A stretch of 64,000 nucleotides of DNA from Agreia pratensis (lineage in GTDB: Bacteria > Actinomycetota > Actinomycetes > Actinomycetales > Microbacteriaceae), in contig NZ_FXAY01000001.1 in NCBI RefSeq assembly GCF_900177685.1, positions 1,054,001 through 1,118,000 of the forward strand, written 5' to 3'. Each line of letters starts with the position of its first letter. Position 1 is the first letter of the stretch. Under the pieces are notes generated by a model. It ran no database searches. It was not told the DNA's origin and was given only the letters and a program-made list of their open reading frames with translations. A program made the position numbers and the translations under genes. Shown here in pieces: positions 1 through 7,839 of this stretch.

Positions 1-1
1 C

Positions 2-781
2 ACGGGTGGCCTCAACTCGACGATCGCGTCGATCGGACTGAACACCCGCGAGGCGACCAGCTGGTGGGGAACAGCCCAGGCCTACGTCGACGTCTTCACC
101 GACCCGCGCTTCACCCGCGACCTCGGCGTGACGATCGGCGTGACCGTGGTCTCGACGCTCATCGTGCTGGCGCTGGCCTTGGGTATCGCCCTCAACCTGC
201 GCCTGCGCGGCGGACGACTCGCGAGTGTCTTCGCCGGCCTGGCGGTGGTGCCCCTCTTCATCCCCGTGGTGATCGCGTCGTGGGCCATCCTGACCTTCTA
301 CTCGGGCGACGGATTCGTGCGCACGGTCTTCGCCCTCGTGGGTCTGACCGGACCGACCTGGGGGTACACGACCGTGGCCGTGGTCATCGGCTCGGTGTGG
401 ACGAGCCTGCCGTTCGCCACGCTCATGGCCATCTCGGGGGTGCAGTCGATTCCCGACGCCATGATCGAGGCCGCTAAGGATGCCGGTGCCTCGTCGTTCT
501 CGATCGTCACGCGGATTCTCGTTCCCCTCAGCGCGATCCCCCTCGTGATCGCCGCCACCTTCACCGCCATCGGAGTGCTCGGCTCGTTCACCGTTCCGTA
601 CTTCACCGGCCCGAACGCGCCGAGCATGCTCGGCGTCGACATCTCGAAGTACTTCCAGGCGTTCAACCATCCGCAGCAGGCGATCGTGATGGCCGTCGTG
701 GTCTTCGTGCTCGCATCCGGAATCGCGTTCTTCTACGTGTGGGCGAACTTCCGATCGGCAAAGAAAGAAGGTCGGGTCTGA
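2..781 (+). CDS. ABC importer permease (5' end outside window)
   Basis: Inner-membrane permease of a binding-protein-dependent ABC importer. The frame is open from the first bases of the window, so the N-terminus is missing; 259 residues are visible. Hydrophobic helices alternate with a cytoplasmic EAA-type loop (MIEAAKDAGASSFSIVTRIL) that contacts the ATPase. The stop overlaps the next permease start (ATGA at 781). Together with the two following genes it resembles the 2+1 arrangement of the spermidine/phosphonate/iron-type importers. The substrate-binding protein is probably just upstream, out of view. The substrate is not deducible from this gene; the downstream GDPD-phosphatase suggests a phosphodiester. 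Confidence 0.85.
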   Translation, partial: TGGLNSTIASIGLNTREATSWWGTAQAYVDVFTDPRFTRDLGVTIGVTVVSTLIVLALALGIALNLRLRGGRLASVFAGLAVVPLFIPVVIASWAILTFYSGDGFVRTVFALVGLTGPTWGYTTVAVVIGSVWTSLPFATLMAISGVQSIPDAMIEAAKDAGASSFSIVTRILVPLSAIPLVIAATFTAIGVLGSFTVPYFTGPNAPSMLGVDISKYFQAFNHPQQAIVMAVVVFVLASGIAFFYVWANFRSAKKEGRV

Positions 782-1596
782 TGCGCACACGCATGCTCTC
801 TCGCGGCGTCGTCACGGGTGCCCTGTTCGTCGTGGTGGCCGTGTTCATCCTGGGCCCGCTGCTGTGGCTCGCGGCGCACGCCTTCGCCACCTCGTGGGAC
901 TACCCCAGCCTGCTTCCCGCCGGGCTCACGTTGGACTGGTGGGCGGTGGTCTTCAACGACGCCGAGCTCGGCGCCGCCGTGCGCAACTCGCTCTACTTCG
1001 CGCCGCTGACCGTGCTGGTCTCGGCGGTCGTGTGCCTGCCGGCGGCCTACGCCTTCTCGCGCTTCGAGTTCCCCGGTCGACGCATCTTCTTGGTCGGCCT
1101 GTTCGCCACGAACGCGTTTCCCAAGATGGGACTCTTCGTCTCGATGGCCTCGCTGTTCTACGGTCTGCACCTCATGAACACGATCGCCGGCGTCGTGATC
1201 GTGCAGCTCGTGGGCACCGTGGTCTTCATGACCTGGATCCCTGCGGCGGCCTTCAGCTCGGTGCCGCGCGCGCTCGAAGAGGCGGCCCGCGACGCCGGGG
1301 CCGGGCGCATCCGCACCTTCGTGCGCGTGACCCTGCCGCTCGCCCTGCCCGGCATCCTCGTGGCCATTCTCATGTCGTTTCTCGCAGCCTTCGATGAGGC
1401 CCAGGGCACCTATCTCGTAGGGGCGCCGGTCTACATGACCATGCCCACCGAGATGTACTCGCTCGTTCTGAACTACCCCAAACAGGTCGCCGCGGTCTTC
1501 GCGATCCTGCTCTCCGTTCCCTCCGTCGCCCTTCTGCTCTTCGCCCGCCGTTTCATCATGGGCGGGCGTCTGGCCGAGGGCTTCCAGATTCGTTAG
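781..1596 (+). CDS. ABC importer permease (second subunit)
   Basis: Second membrane subunit of the same importer, 271 residues with about six hydrophobic segments. The EAA loop (ALEEAARDAGAGRIRTFVRV) near residues 160-180 is the ATPase contact typical of the BPD_transp_1 fold. An in-frame ATG exists 42 nt earlier, but the start at 781 is preferred because it overlaps the stop of the first permease as ATGA, indicating translational coupling, and because the protein then begins with a normal Met-Arg-Thr-Arg followed by the first membrane helix. The ATPase gene starts 8 nt after the stop. Confidence 0.85.
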   Translation: MRTRMLSRGVVTGALFVVVAVFILGPLLWLAAHAFATSWDYPSLLPAGLTLDWWAVVFNDAELGAAVRNSLYFAPLTVLVSAVVCLPAAYAFSRFEFPGRRIFLVGLFATNAFPKMGLFVSMASLFYGLHLMNTIAGVVIVQLVGTVVFMTWIPAAAFSSVPRALEEAARDAGAGRIRTFVRVTLPLALPGILVAILMSFLAAFDEAQGTYLVGAPVYMTMPTEMYSLVLNYPKQVAAVFAILLSVPSVALLLFARRFIMGGRLAEGFQIR

Positions 1597-1604
1597 GCAC
1601 CACC

Positions 1605-2750
1605 ATGACAACACCCACCAAGACCGACGCCAGATCGGGACTCACGGTCACCGCGCTCACGAAGGTGCTGAGCAACCGCACGATCGTCGAGAACTTCGAG
1701 CTCGACGTGGCCGCGGGCGAGCTCGTCGCCCTGCTCGGCCCCTCTGGATGCGGCAAGACCACGACGCTGCGCATGATGGCCGGCTTTCTGCAGCCCGACA
1801 CCGGCTCGGTCAGCATCGGCGGCATCGACGTCACCGACAAGGGGCCAGACAAGAGGCCAAGCGCCATGGTCTTTCAGAACTACGCGCTCTGGCCGCACCT
1901 CACGGTATTCAAGAACGTGGCGTTTCCCCTCTCTATCAAGCGCGTTCCCCGCGCCGAGATCACCGAGCGGGTGATGGCGGCCCTCGAAACGGTGAACCTC
2001 GCCCACCACGCCCACTCCCGCCCCGCACACATCTCGGGAGGCGAGCAGCAGCGCGCCGCTCTCGCACGCGCGATCGTGCAGCGCCCCGACCTGCTGCTGC
2101 TCGACGAGCCCCTGTCGAACCTCGACGCCAAGCTCCGAGTCAAGGTACGCGAGGAGATCCGCGACATTCAGCAGCGCCTCGGCATCACCACCGTCATGGT
2201 CACGCACGACCAAGACGAAGCGATGGCCATCTCCGACCGCGTCGCCGTGATGAACGCCGGGCGCATCGAGCAGGTGTCGACGCCGACCGAGCTCTACGCC
2301 AACCCGCGCACCCTGTTCGTGGCCTCGTTCATCGGCAGCATGAATGTGCTGCCCGCGCCGACCCTGTTCGAGAGCGCGAGCTTGAGCCACGTGCCGAACG
2401 CTGCGCCGGATGCCGCGGCCGACACGTCGAGTTCCGGCACGTCGACAGACGACCCGCCCGCCGAGGCCTGGGCCGTGCGCCCCGAAGACGTGCTCTTCGA
2501 ACCAGGTTCGGGCGCGCGCCGTGCCGGCGCAACACCCGTCGAGGTACGTCGGGTGCTTCCCCATGGACACTTCTCCGAGCTCGTCCTCAACGCGGGCGGC
2601 GCCGAGGTGCGCTCGGTCGCGGGAGGAGTTCCTCCCGCTGTGGGTGACCACGGAACGGTGACTCTGAACAACGTGCGGCACTACGTCGACGGCGTGCTCG
2701 TCGACGGCCGCGCCCGCACGGCGCGTGTGCTGGCAGGGGTGAAGGCGTGA
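1605..2750 (+). CDS. ABC importer ATP-binding protein
   Basis: Cytoplasmic ATPase that energises the two preceding permeases. Walker A GPSGCGKTT is at residues 45-53, signature SGGEQQR at about 144-150, Walker B LLLLDEP at 163-169, and the switch His follows in VTHDQDEAM. A C-terminal regulatory region (about 240-381) has the beta-rich TOBE-like character of the MalK/PotA/UgpC group. The length of 381 residues is normal for that group, whose members import sugars, polyamines, phosphonates or glycerophosphodiesters. The last codons overlap the start of the GDPD-phosphatase fusion (GTGA at 2747), so that enzyme is co-translated with the importer. Confidence 0.88.
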   Translation: MTTPTKTDARSGLTVTALTKVLSNRTIVENFELDVAAGELVALLGPSGCGKTTTLRMMAGFLQPDTGSVSIGGIDVTDKGPDKRPSAMVFQNYALWPHLTVFKNVAFPLSIKRVPRAEITERVMAALETVNLAHHAHSRPAHISGGEQQRAALARAIVQRPDLLLLDEPLSNLDAKLRVKVREEIRDIQQRLGITTVMVTHDQDEAMAISDRVAVMNAGRIEQVSTPTELYANPRTLFVASFIGSMNVLPAPTLFESASLSHVPNAAPDAAADTSSSGTSTDDPPAEAWAVRPEDVLFEPGSGARRAGATPVEVRRVLPHGHFSELVLNAGGAEVRSVAGGVPPAVGDHGTVTLNNVRHYVDGVLVDGRARTARVLAGVKA

Positions 2751-4270
2751 CCGCGATCGTCGCCCACCGCGGCGATTCCTCGGTTCACCGCGAGAACACC
2801 CTCGAGGCGATCCGCTCTGCGATCGCGGCCGGCGCCGACACCATCGAGATCGACGTGCGGCTTACGGGCGACGGGGAGGTCGTGCTGCTGCACGACGCCA
2901 CCCTGCAGCGGCTCTGGGGCGTCGACGAACACCTCGCCAACCTGACCCTGGCCGAGGTCGAGAAGCTGGGCGGGGGCGAGCTGCGCATCCCGTTGCTGCG
3001 CGATGTGCTGAACCTGATGCACGACGCCGCCCCCCTCCTGCTCATCGACATGGACTCCCCAGAACCCGCAGCCGCCGCACACCGCGTCGTCGCGGCATCC
3101 GGATCGTCGGTAAGAGTTGCCTGGTGCGGCCACATCGAGGCGATGAGAGTGATCCGTCGACGCGACGCGGCAGCCGAGATCTGGATGCCGTGGGCCGAGG
3201 CGAGTGCGCCCAACGCCCTGGATCTCGCCGAGCTGCGGCCCGCCGTCGTGAACCTGCCCCACGTCTTCGTGGGGCGCGAACTCGTCGCGGCCATCCATTC
3301 GCTCGGCGTGCGCGTCTCGTGCTGGACAGTGGACGACGCCGAGCAGATGGCGTGGCTCCTCGCCATCGGAGTCGATTCGATCACGAGCAACCGGCTCGCC
3401 CTCGCGATGTGTCTTCGCGACAACGACGGGGCGGCGACCGTGCAGATGATTCCTCGCGCCCGGCTCATTGCCCGCGAACTTGCGAGCTGGGCCGTCGAAT
3501 ACGTTCGCAAGCACCACGTCACCTCTGTGTCGACCAAGGCCAACCCCGCCGACCATGTCACCGAGATCGACCTCGCCATCGAGCGCGTCGTGCGCGGGGT
3601 CATCGGCGCCCAGTTCGCCGACCACTGCTTCGTCGGCGAGGAGTTCGGCGGCGAGGCACAAGCGGACAGGCCGTGCTGGTACCTCGACCCCGTCGACGGC
3701 ACAGCCAACCTCGCCAACGGCATGCCGTGGACGAGCTTCTCGCTCGCCCTGGTCATCAACGGCGCACCGGTCGTCGGCGTCGTCGCCGATCCCTGGCGCG
3801 GTGTGATCGTCGAAGCCGAGGCCGGCGGCGGCGCCTGGTCCAACGGCATCCGCCTGTGCCTCGACAAGGCGGATGCCGAGGCTGTGTCGGCGCCCGCGAT
3901 CGGCCCGGCTCCCGATCCCCTACGCGGCGCGATGGTCAGCACCGAACTCGCGGCGCACGCGGCGTGGCCGGGAATGATTCCGATGCTCGAGGCGCTGTCG
4001 CAGCGCTACTGCACGATGCGCATCATGGGATCGGGCACGCTGACCGTCGCCGGCATCGCTCTCGGCCATGGCGTCGGCGCGGTCATCGGCCGCTTCGGGC
4101 CTGTCGACCACCTTGCCGCCGTGCTCATCGTGCGTGAAGCGGGCGGCGTCGTGCTCGACGAGAACGGCGACGACACGCTGTTCCCTGCCAGCGGCGGCGT
4201 GCTCGCGGCGGCGAACCGTCAGACAGCCGAGCAGCTTCATACGCTGTGGAGAGAGGCCGTTGCTCGGTAA
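2747..4270 (+). CDS. Fusion: glycerophosphodiester phosphodiesterase + inositol-monophosphatase-like domain
   Basis: 507-residue two-domain enzyme, probably cytoplasmic since no signal peptide is seen. Residues 1 to about 220 form a GDPD TIM barrel with the active-site set intact: H7-R8, E16-N17-T18, E34, D36 and H49. Residues about 235-507 are an IMPase/FIG-fold phosphatase with GEE (297-299), DPVDGT (314-319) and the third metal-site Asp (D454, in GPVDHLAA). Family knowledge: GDPD splits glycerophosphodiesters; IMPase removes phosphate from inositol phosphate or similar sugars. Inference: import of a glycerophosphodiester such as glycerophosphoinositol, cleavage, then dephosphorylation in one polypeptide. 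The start overlaps the ATPase gene (GTGA). Domain calls are firm; the substrate is inferred. Confidence 0.85.
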   Translation: MTAIVAHRGDSSVHRENTLEAIRSAIAAGADTIEIDVRLTGDGEVVLLHDATLQRLWGVDEHLANLTLAEVEKLGGGELRIPLLRDVLNLMHDAAPLLLIDMDSPEPAAAAHRVVAASGSSVRVAWCGHIEAMRVIRRRDAAAEIWMPWAEASAPNALDLAELRPAVVNLPHVFVGRELVAAIHSLGVRVSCWTVDDAEQMAWLLAIGVDSITSNRLALAMCLRDNDGAATVQMIPRARLIARELASWAVEYVRKHHVTSVSTKANPADHVTEIDLAIERVVRGVIGAQFADHCFVGEEFGGEAQADRPCWYLDPVDGTANLANGMPWTSFSLALVINGAPVVGVVADPWRGVIVEAEAGGGAWSNGIRLCLDKADAEAVSAPAIGPAPDPLRGAMVSTELAAHAAWPGMIPMLEALSQRYCTMRIMGSGTLTVAGIALGHGVGAVIGRFGPVDHLAAVLIVREAGGVVLDENGDDTLFPASGGVLAAANRQTAEQLHTLWREAVAR

Positions 4271-4306
4271 AGTTCGATGCAGCCGTCACCCGCACAAAGG
4301 AGTTCC

Positions 4307-5422
4307 ATGCTGATCGAAGCCGACCTCGACGCCGTTCGTCGCCACGAGATCGCGAGCCGGGAGCCCGCCGACTTCGACGCCTATTGGCGGGCAACGTTGG
4401 CAGACGTGAGCGACGTTCCCCTCGACGTGCGGGTCGAGCGGGTCGAGAGCGTGCTCAGTGTCATCGACGTGTTCGATGTCACCTTCCGCGGCGCCGACGG
4501 CACCGATGTGAGGGCGTGGCTGCGTGTGCCTGCCGGCACCACGGGCGCCCTGCCCACGGTGGTCACCTATGTCGGCTACGGCGGCGGGCGGGGCAAGCCC
4601 GAGGAGTCGCTCACCTGGGCGGCGTCCGGCTTCGCGCATCTGCACATGGATACGCGCGGCCAGGGCGCCTCATGGAGCGTCGGCGACACACCGGATGTCG
4701 GCCCCGGCGGCCCGCAGATTCCCGGGGTGATGACCAAGGGCATCCAGAGCCGCGACGACTACTACTACCGCCGGCTGTTCATCGATGCGGTGCGCGCCGT
4801 CGACGCGGCCAAGCAGCTACCGCAGGTAGACGCGACGCGCATCGCCGTCGCCGGCGGAAGCCAGGGCGGTGGCCTTGCGCTTGCGGTGGCCGGGCTGCGT
4901 GACGACCTCGCCGCGGTCGTGGCGTTCGTGCCGTTTCTCTGCGACTTCGGGCGGGCCACACTGATCACCGATGCGTATCCGTACCACGAGATCATCGACT
5001 ACCTGCGGATCCATCGCGACCAGGCGGCATCCGTCTACGAGGTGCTCGGCAACTTCGACGCCGTGAACCACGCGCGTCGGGCCACGGCGCCGGCGCACTT
5101 CTCGGTCGCGTTGATGGATGCGACGTGCCCGGCCTCCACTGTCTACGCCGCGTTCAACGCGTACGCCGCAGAGAAGGAGATCACCGAGTGGGCGTTCAAC
5201 GGCCACGAGGGCGGCGGCATCGAAGACGAGACGCAGGCGATCGCGTTCCTGAAGAGGCACCTCGGGGAGCAGCGAGGTCTCGATACGGCCGCTTCGCGGC
5301 CTACTCGACCAGCGCGGATCTGCGCCGGTCGAGTAGCCGCGCGAGGAACGAGCCGGCGTATCGAGACCACCACTACTATCGGCTCATGGTGCCCTTCGAG
5401 AACCTCGCTGCATTCGCTCTAG
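4307..5422 (+). CDS. Acetyl-xylan esterase / cephalosporin-C deacetylase family hydrolase
   Basis: Alpha/beta hydrolase of the AXE1/carbohydrate-esterase-7 type, which removes acetyl groups from xylo-oligosaccharides and similar substrates in the cytoplasm. The nucleophile Ser185 lies in GGSQGG, the acid is Asp271 (LMDAT) and the base His300 (NGHEGG). The start at 4307 has a strong AAAGGAG 4 nt upstream; an earlier in-frame ATG at 4277 has none. The family normally ends near residue 322. Here about 49 further residues (Arg-rich, low complexity) are read from a palindromic repeat (5276-5368), and the stop falls 37 nt inside the next gene. It lies 36 nt behind the GDPD fusion and is probably co-transcribed. 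Confidence 0.85.
   Translation: MLIEADLDAVRRHEIASREPADFDAYWRATLADVSDVPLDVRVERVESVLSVIDVFDVTFRGADGTDVRAWLRVPAGTTGALPTVVTYVGYGGGRGKPEESLTWAASGFAHLHMDTRGQGASWSVGDTPDVGPGGPQIPGVMTKGIQSRDDYYYRRLFIDAVRAVDAAKQLPQVDATRIAVAGGSQGGGLALAVAGLRDDLAAVVAFVPFLCDFGRATLITDAYPYHEIIDYLRIHRDQAASVYEVLGNFDAVNHARRATAPAHFSVALMDATCPASTVYAAFNAYAAEKEITEWAFNGHEGGGIEDETQAIAFLKRHLGEQRGLDTAASRPTRPARICAGRVAARGTSRRIETTTTIGSWCPSRTSLHSL
5276..5368. repeat. Palindromic repeat, copy A
   Basis: 93-bp imperfect inverted element. It opens with GGTCTCGATACGGCCGC, has an inner stem from GGCCTACTCGACCAGCG against CGCCGGTCGAGTAGCC, and closes with GGCGTATCGAGACC, the reverse complement of its opening. Near-identical copy B is at 6024-6115; part-copies are at 19772-19810 and 44992-45076. 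Copy A lies inside the 3' end of the esterase frame and just before the LysE gene. Confidence 0.85.
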
Positions 5423-6021
5423 CCGCTCTCGCCCTCGCGGCGCTTCCCGGGCCGAGTGTGCTGTTCATCATCGGCCGCTCGTTGTCGCTCGGCCGCGCCG
5501 CCGGTCTGCTCAGCGTCGTGGGCAACGCGAGCGGAATGGCGCTGCAGGTGATCGCGGTCGCCGCCGGGATCGGCGCGCTCGTGGCCTCGAGCATCGTGGC
5601 TTTCACGATCATCAAGTTCGCGGGCGCCGCCTACCTCGTCTACCTCGGAGTGCAGGCCATCCGGCATCGAAACCGGGCATCGGATGACGCGGCACGCCCC
5701 GCCCCACGCACGCTCTGGCGCGTCTACGGCGAGGCAGCGATCGTGGGGGTCTCGAACCCGAAGTCGATCGTGTTCTTCGTGGCGATTCTGCCCCAGTTCG
5801 TCGAGCGCAGTAGTGGGTCGGTTCCACTGCAGCTGGCAGAGCTCGGCCTCATCTTCTTGCTTTTCGCCGTGTTCTTCGACAGCATCTGGGCGCTCACGGC
5901 CGGCTCCGCGCGGCGCTGGTTCGCGACCTCGCCCAAGCGCATGGCGAACCTCGGAGCCACTGGCGGAGTGCTCATGATCGGACTCGGCGGCGGGCTCGCG
6001 CTCACCGGCAACAAGAGCTGA
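5386..6021 (+). CDS. LysE/RhtB family amino-acid exporter
   Basis: 211-residue inner-membrane protein with about six hydrophobic helices. The N-terminal GPSVLFIIGRSLSLG and the central NPKSIVFFVAILPQF are hallmarks of LysE/RhtB translocators, which export amino acids such as homoserine, threonine or lysine by proton exchange. The ATG at 5386 follows repeat copy A and lies inside the last codons of the esterase frame; no clear ribosome binding site precedes it. Repeat copy B follows directly after the stop. The substrate cannot be assigned from sequence. Confidence 0.82.
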   Translation: MVPFENLAAFALAALALAALPGPSVLFIIGRSLSLGRAAGLLSVVGNASGMALQVIAVAAGIGALVASSIVAFTIIKFAGAAYLVYLGVQAIRHRNRASDDAARPAPRTLWRVYGEAAIVGVSNPKSIVFFVAILPQFVERSSGSVPLQLAELGLIFLLFAVFFDSIWALTAGSARRWFATSPKRMANLGATGGVLMIGLGGGLALTGNKS

Positions 6022-6023
6022 CT

Positions 6024-6115
6024 GGTCTCGATACGGCCGCGGGCGGCCTACTCGACCAACGCAGCCCTGCGCTGGTCGAGTAGCCGCGCGAGGAACGAGC
6101 CGGCGTATCGAGACC
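6024..6115. repeat. Palindromic repeat, copy B (possible two-way terminator)
   Basis: 92-bp element almost identical to copy A at both ends (GGTCTCGATACGGCCGC ... GGCGTATCGAGACC), with small differences in the centre. It sits between two convergent genes, the LysE exporter (+) and cysE (-). The inner stem CTACTCGACCAACGCAG / CTGCGCTGGTCGAGTAG could fold in transcripts from either side and stop both. Confidence 0.85.
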
Positions 6116-6128
6116 GAGACGCCGCTGC

Positions 6129-6719
6129 TCAGATGTAGATGGCGGGGTCTGTGTAGAAGGCCTCGGCCGTCGGCTCCGCGGAGTGTGCCCGCGGGCGGGC
6201 CACTGCCGGGATGCCCGTGATCACCGAATACGGCGGCGCATCGTTCACCACCACGGCCTGGGCTCCGACCACGGAGTGCGCTCCGATCACCAGCGGCCCG
6301 AGGAGCACGGCTCCGGCGCCCACGGTCACGTCGTTACCGAGAGTCGGATGCCGCTTCTCGCGCGCCGTGCTTCTGCCGCCGAGCGTGACCCCGTGATACA
6401 GCATCACATCGTCGCCGATCTCGGCCGTCTCGCCGATCACGACTCCCATGCCGTGGTCGATGAAGAAGCGTCGCCCGATCGATGCTCCGGGGTGGATCTC
6501 CACACCGGTCAGAAAACGCACGTACTGCGAGACGAGCCGTGCGGGCAGACGCAGCCCGCGCATCCAGAGTCTGTGTGCGAGGCGATAGCCCCATACCGCG
6601 TGCAGCCCCGAGTAGCTGAGCAGCACCTCGAGCCTCGAACGTGACGCCGGGTCGCGGCGTCTGGCCGTAGCGATGTCTTCGCGGGCGCGCGCAAACGCGG
6701 CCGAGCCTCGGGCGCTCAC
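6129..6719 (-). CDS. cysE: Serine O-acetyltransferase
   Basis: Acetyl-CoA:serine O-acetyltransferase, the first step of cysteine synthesis; the O-acetylserine feeds the adjacent CysK. The protein has an alpha-helical N-terminus and then the left-handed beta-helix of hexapeptide repeats, with conserved [20 protein letters not shown] and [18 protein letters not shown]. The product is the short (about 196 aa) form seen in Gram-positives. The start is uncertain: the GTG at 6719 gives MSARGSAAF and is the only good in-frame candidate after the cysK stop, but it has no obvious Shine-Dalgarno sequence and lies inside a strong 17-bp stem-loop (6698-6735). Downstream of cysK on the same strand. Confidence 0.85.
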   Translation of the reverse strand: MSARGSAAFARAREDIATARRRDPASRSRLEVLLSYSGLHAVWGYRLAHRLWMRGLRLPARLVSQYVRFLTGVEIHPGASIGRRFFIDHGMGVVIGETAEIGDDVMLYHGVTLGGRSTAREKRHPTLGNDVTVGAGAVLLGPLVIGAHSVVGAQAVVVNDAPPYSVITGIPAVARPRAHSAEPTAEAFYTDPAIYI

Positions 6720-6735
6720 GCCCGAGGCTCGGCCG
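6698..6735 (-). terminator. Strong hairpin between cysK and cysE
   Basis: A perfect 17-bp stem (CGGCCGAGCCTCGGGCG at 6698-6714 against its complement at 6719-6735) with a 4-nt loop. It lies 30 nt after the cysK stop in the direction of transcription and has no T-run. It could attenuate transcription into cysE or mask the cysE start (GTG at 6719), which sits at the loop boundary. Confidence 0.7.
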
Positions 6736-6765
6736 ACGCGCGAGACGCGGCCAGGGTCATGCGGC

Positions 6766-7701
6766 TCAGTCCTGCAGGTCTTCGTACAGAACGGTCGACA
6801 GGTAGCGCTCGCCGTAGCTTGCGACGACGACCACGATGGTCTTGCCCGCGTTCTCGGGGCGAGCCGCGAGTTCGAGGGCGGCTGTGACCGTGGCACCCGA
6901 CGAGATGCCGGCGAGGATTCCCTCTTCGGCGGCGAGGCGGCGGGCCATCGAGACCGACTGCGTGATGTTCACGTCGATGACCTCGTCGTAGACCTCGCGG
7001 TCGAGCACCTCGGGCACGAAGTTGGCGCCGATGCCCTGGATCTTGTGCGGCCCGGGTGCGCCTCCGTTGAGGATCGGCGACTCGGCGGGTTCGACGGCCA
7101 CGACCTGCAGGCCGGGCTTCTGCTCCTTGAGGTAGTTGCCGGCGCCGGTGATGGTTCCGCCGGTTCCGATGCCGGCGACGAAGATGTCGACGGCGCCATC
7201 GGTGGCGTTCCAGATCTCGGGTCCCGTGGTCGCACGGTGGATGGCCGGGTTCGCCGCGTTGGCGAATTGCTTGGCCAGTACGGCTCCGGGGGTGTTGGCG
7301 ACGATCTCGGCTGCCTTCTCGACGGCTCCGCGCATGCCCTCGGGGCCAGGGGTGAGAACGAGCTCGGCTCCATATGCGCGCAGCAGCGTGCGGCGCTCCT
7401 TCGACATCGACTCGGGCATCGTGAGGATGACCTTGTAGCCGCGGGCCGCGCCGACCATGGCGAGAGCGATGCCGGTGTTGCCCGACGTTCCCTCGACGAT
7501 GGTTCCGCCCGGAGGAAGCTCGCCCGAGGCCTCGGCAGCGTCGACGATGGCGACGCCGAGGCGGTCTTTCACGCTAGAGGAGGGGTTGTAGAACTCGAGC
7601 TTCGCGAGCACGGTTGCGCCGAGTCCCTCGGTCACGCGGTTCAGGCGAACCAGCGGAGTGTTTCCGAAGACCTCGGTGATGTCGTTGTAGATGCTGGACA
7701 T
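6766..7701 (-). CDS. cysK: Cysteine synthase A (O-acetylserine sulfhydrylase)
   Basis: PLP enzyme that makes L-cysteine from O-acetylserine and sulfide in the cytoplasm. 311 residues, full length. The PLP lysine is K45 (in SSSVKDR). The substrate loop TSGNTG, the phosphate-binding GTGGT and the C-terminal ISSGAT are all present. An AAGGA ribosome binding site precedes the ATG. cysE follows on the same strand behind a strong hairpin, giving the usual cysK-cysE pair of Actinobacteria. A -10-like TAGGCT on the minus strand (7762-7767) lies 60 nt before the start. Confidence 0.96.
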   Translation of the reverse strand: MSSIYNDITEVFGNTPLVRLNRVTEGLGATVLAKLEFYNPSSSVKDRLGVAIVDAAEASGELPPGGTIVEGTSGNTGIALAMVGAARGYKVILTMPESMSKERRTLLRAYGAELVLTPGPEGMRGAVEKAAEIVANTPGAVLAKQFANAANPAIHRATTGPEIWNATDGAVDIFVAGIGTGGTITGAGNYLKEQKPGLQVVAVEPAESPILNGGAPGPHKIQGIGANFVPEVLDREVYDEVIDVNITQSVSMARRLAAEEGILAGISSGATVTAALELAARPENAGKTIVVVVASYGERYLSTVLYEDLQD

Positions 7702-7761
7702 GGCGGCAAATCCTTAACTGAACTCATGCGAGCTCGACGACGAGAAGGGGACAACTCTCTC

Positions 7762-7767
7762 AGCCTA
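7762..7767 (-). promoter_or_regulatory. Possible -10 of the cysK promoter
   Basis: TAGGCT on the minus strand, the same hexamer seen before many genes here; it would give a 5' leader of roughly 55 nt. No convincing -35 is seen 17 nt upstream, so this is tentative. Confidence 0.35.
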
Positions 7768-7839
7768 GGGAGTCAGGGAGAGCGCGAAGCCATTGTTACG
7801 ACAACTAGCAGCAATTCGTAGCCGTTATGGCAGTATTCG

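Noticed and set aside
739-780. Upstream extension of the second permease (start at 739)
   Set aside because: It overlaps the first permease by 42 nt, while the start at 781 gives the standard ATGA overlap.
733-1614. Long minus-strand open frame opposite the second ABC permease
   Set aside because: Its translation is rich in His, Gly, Asp, Glu and Arg without any fold pattern, typical of antisense to a GC-rich gene; the plus-strand frame has clear permease motifs.
1593-3661. Two long minus-strand frames opposite the ATPase and GDPD genes
   Set aside because: Antisense shadows; no homology-like motifs, and both opposing genes are complete and in an operon.
7790-7805. TTGT-TACG-ACAA inverted repeat upstream of cysK
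   Set aside because: Only 4-bp arms, close to chance expectation, and it lies near the end of the neighbouring marR gene.
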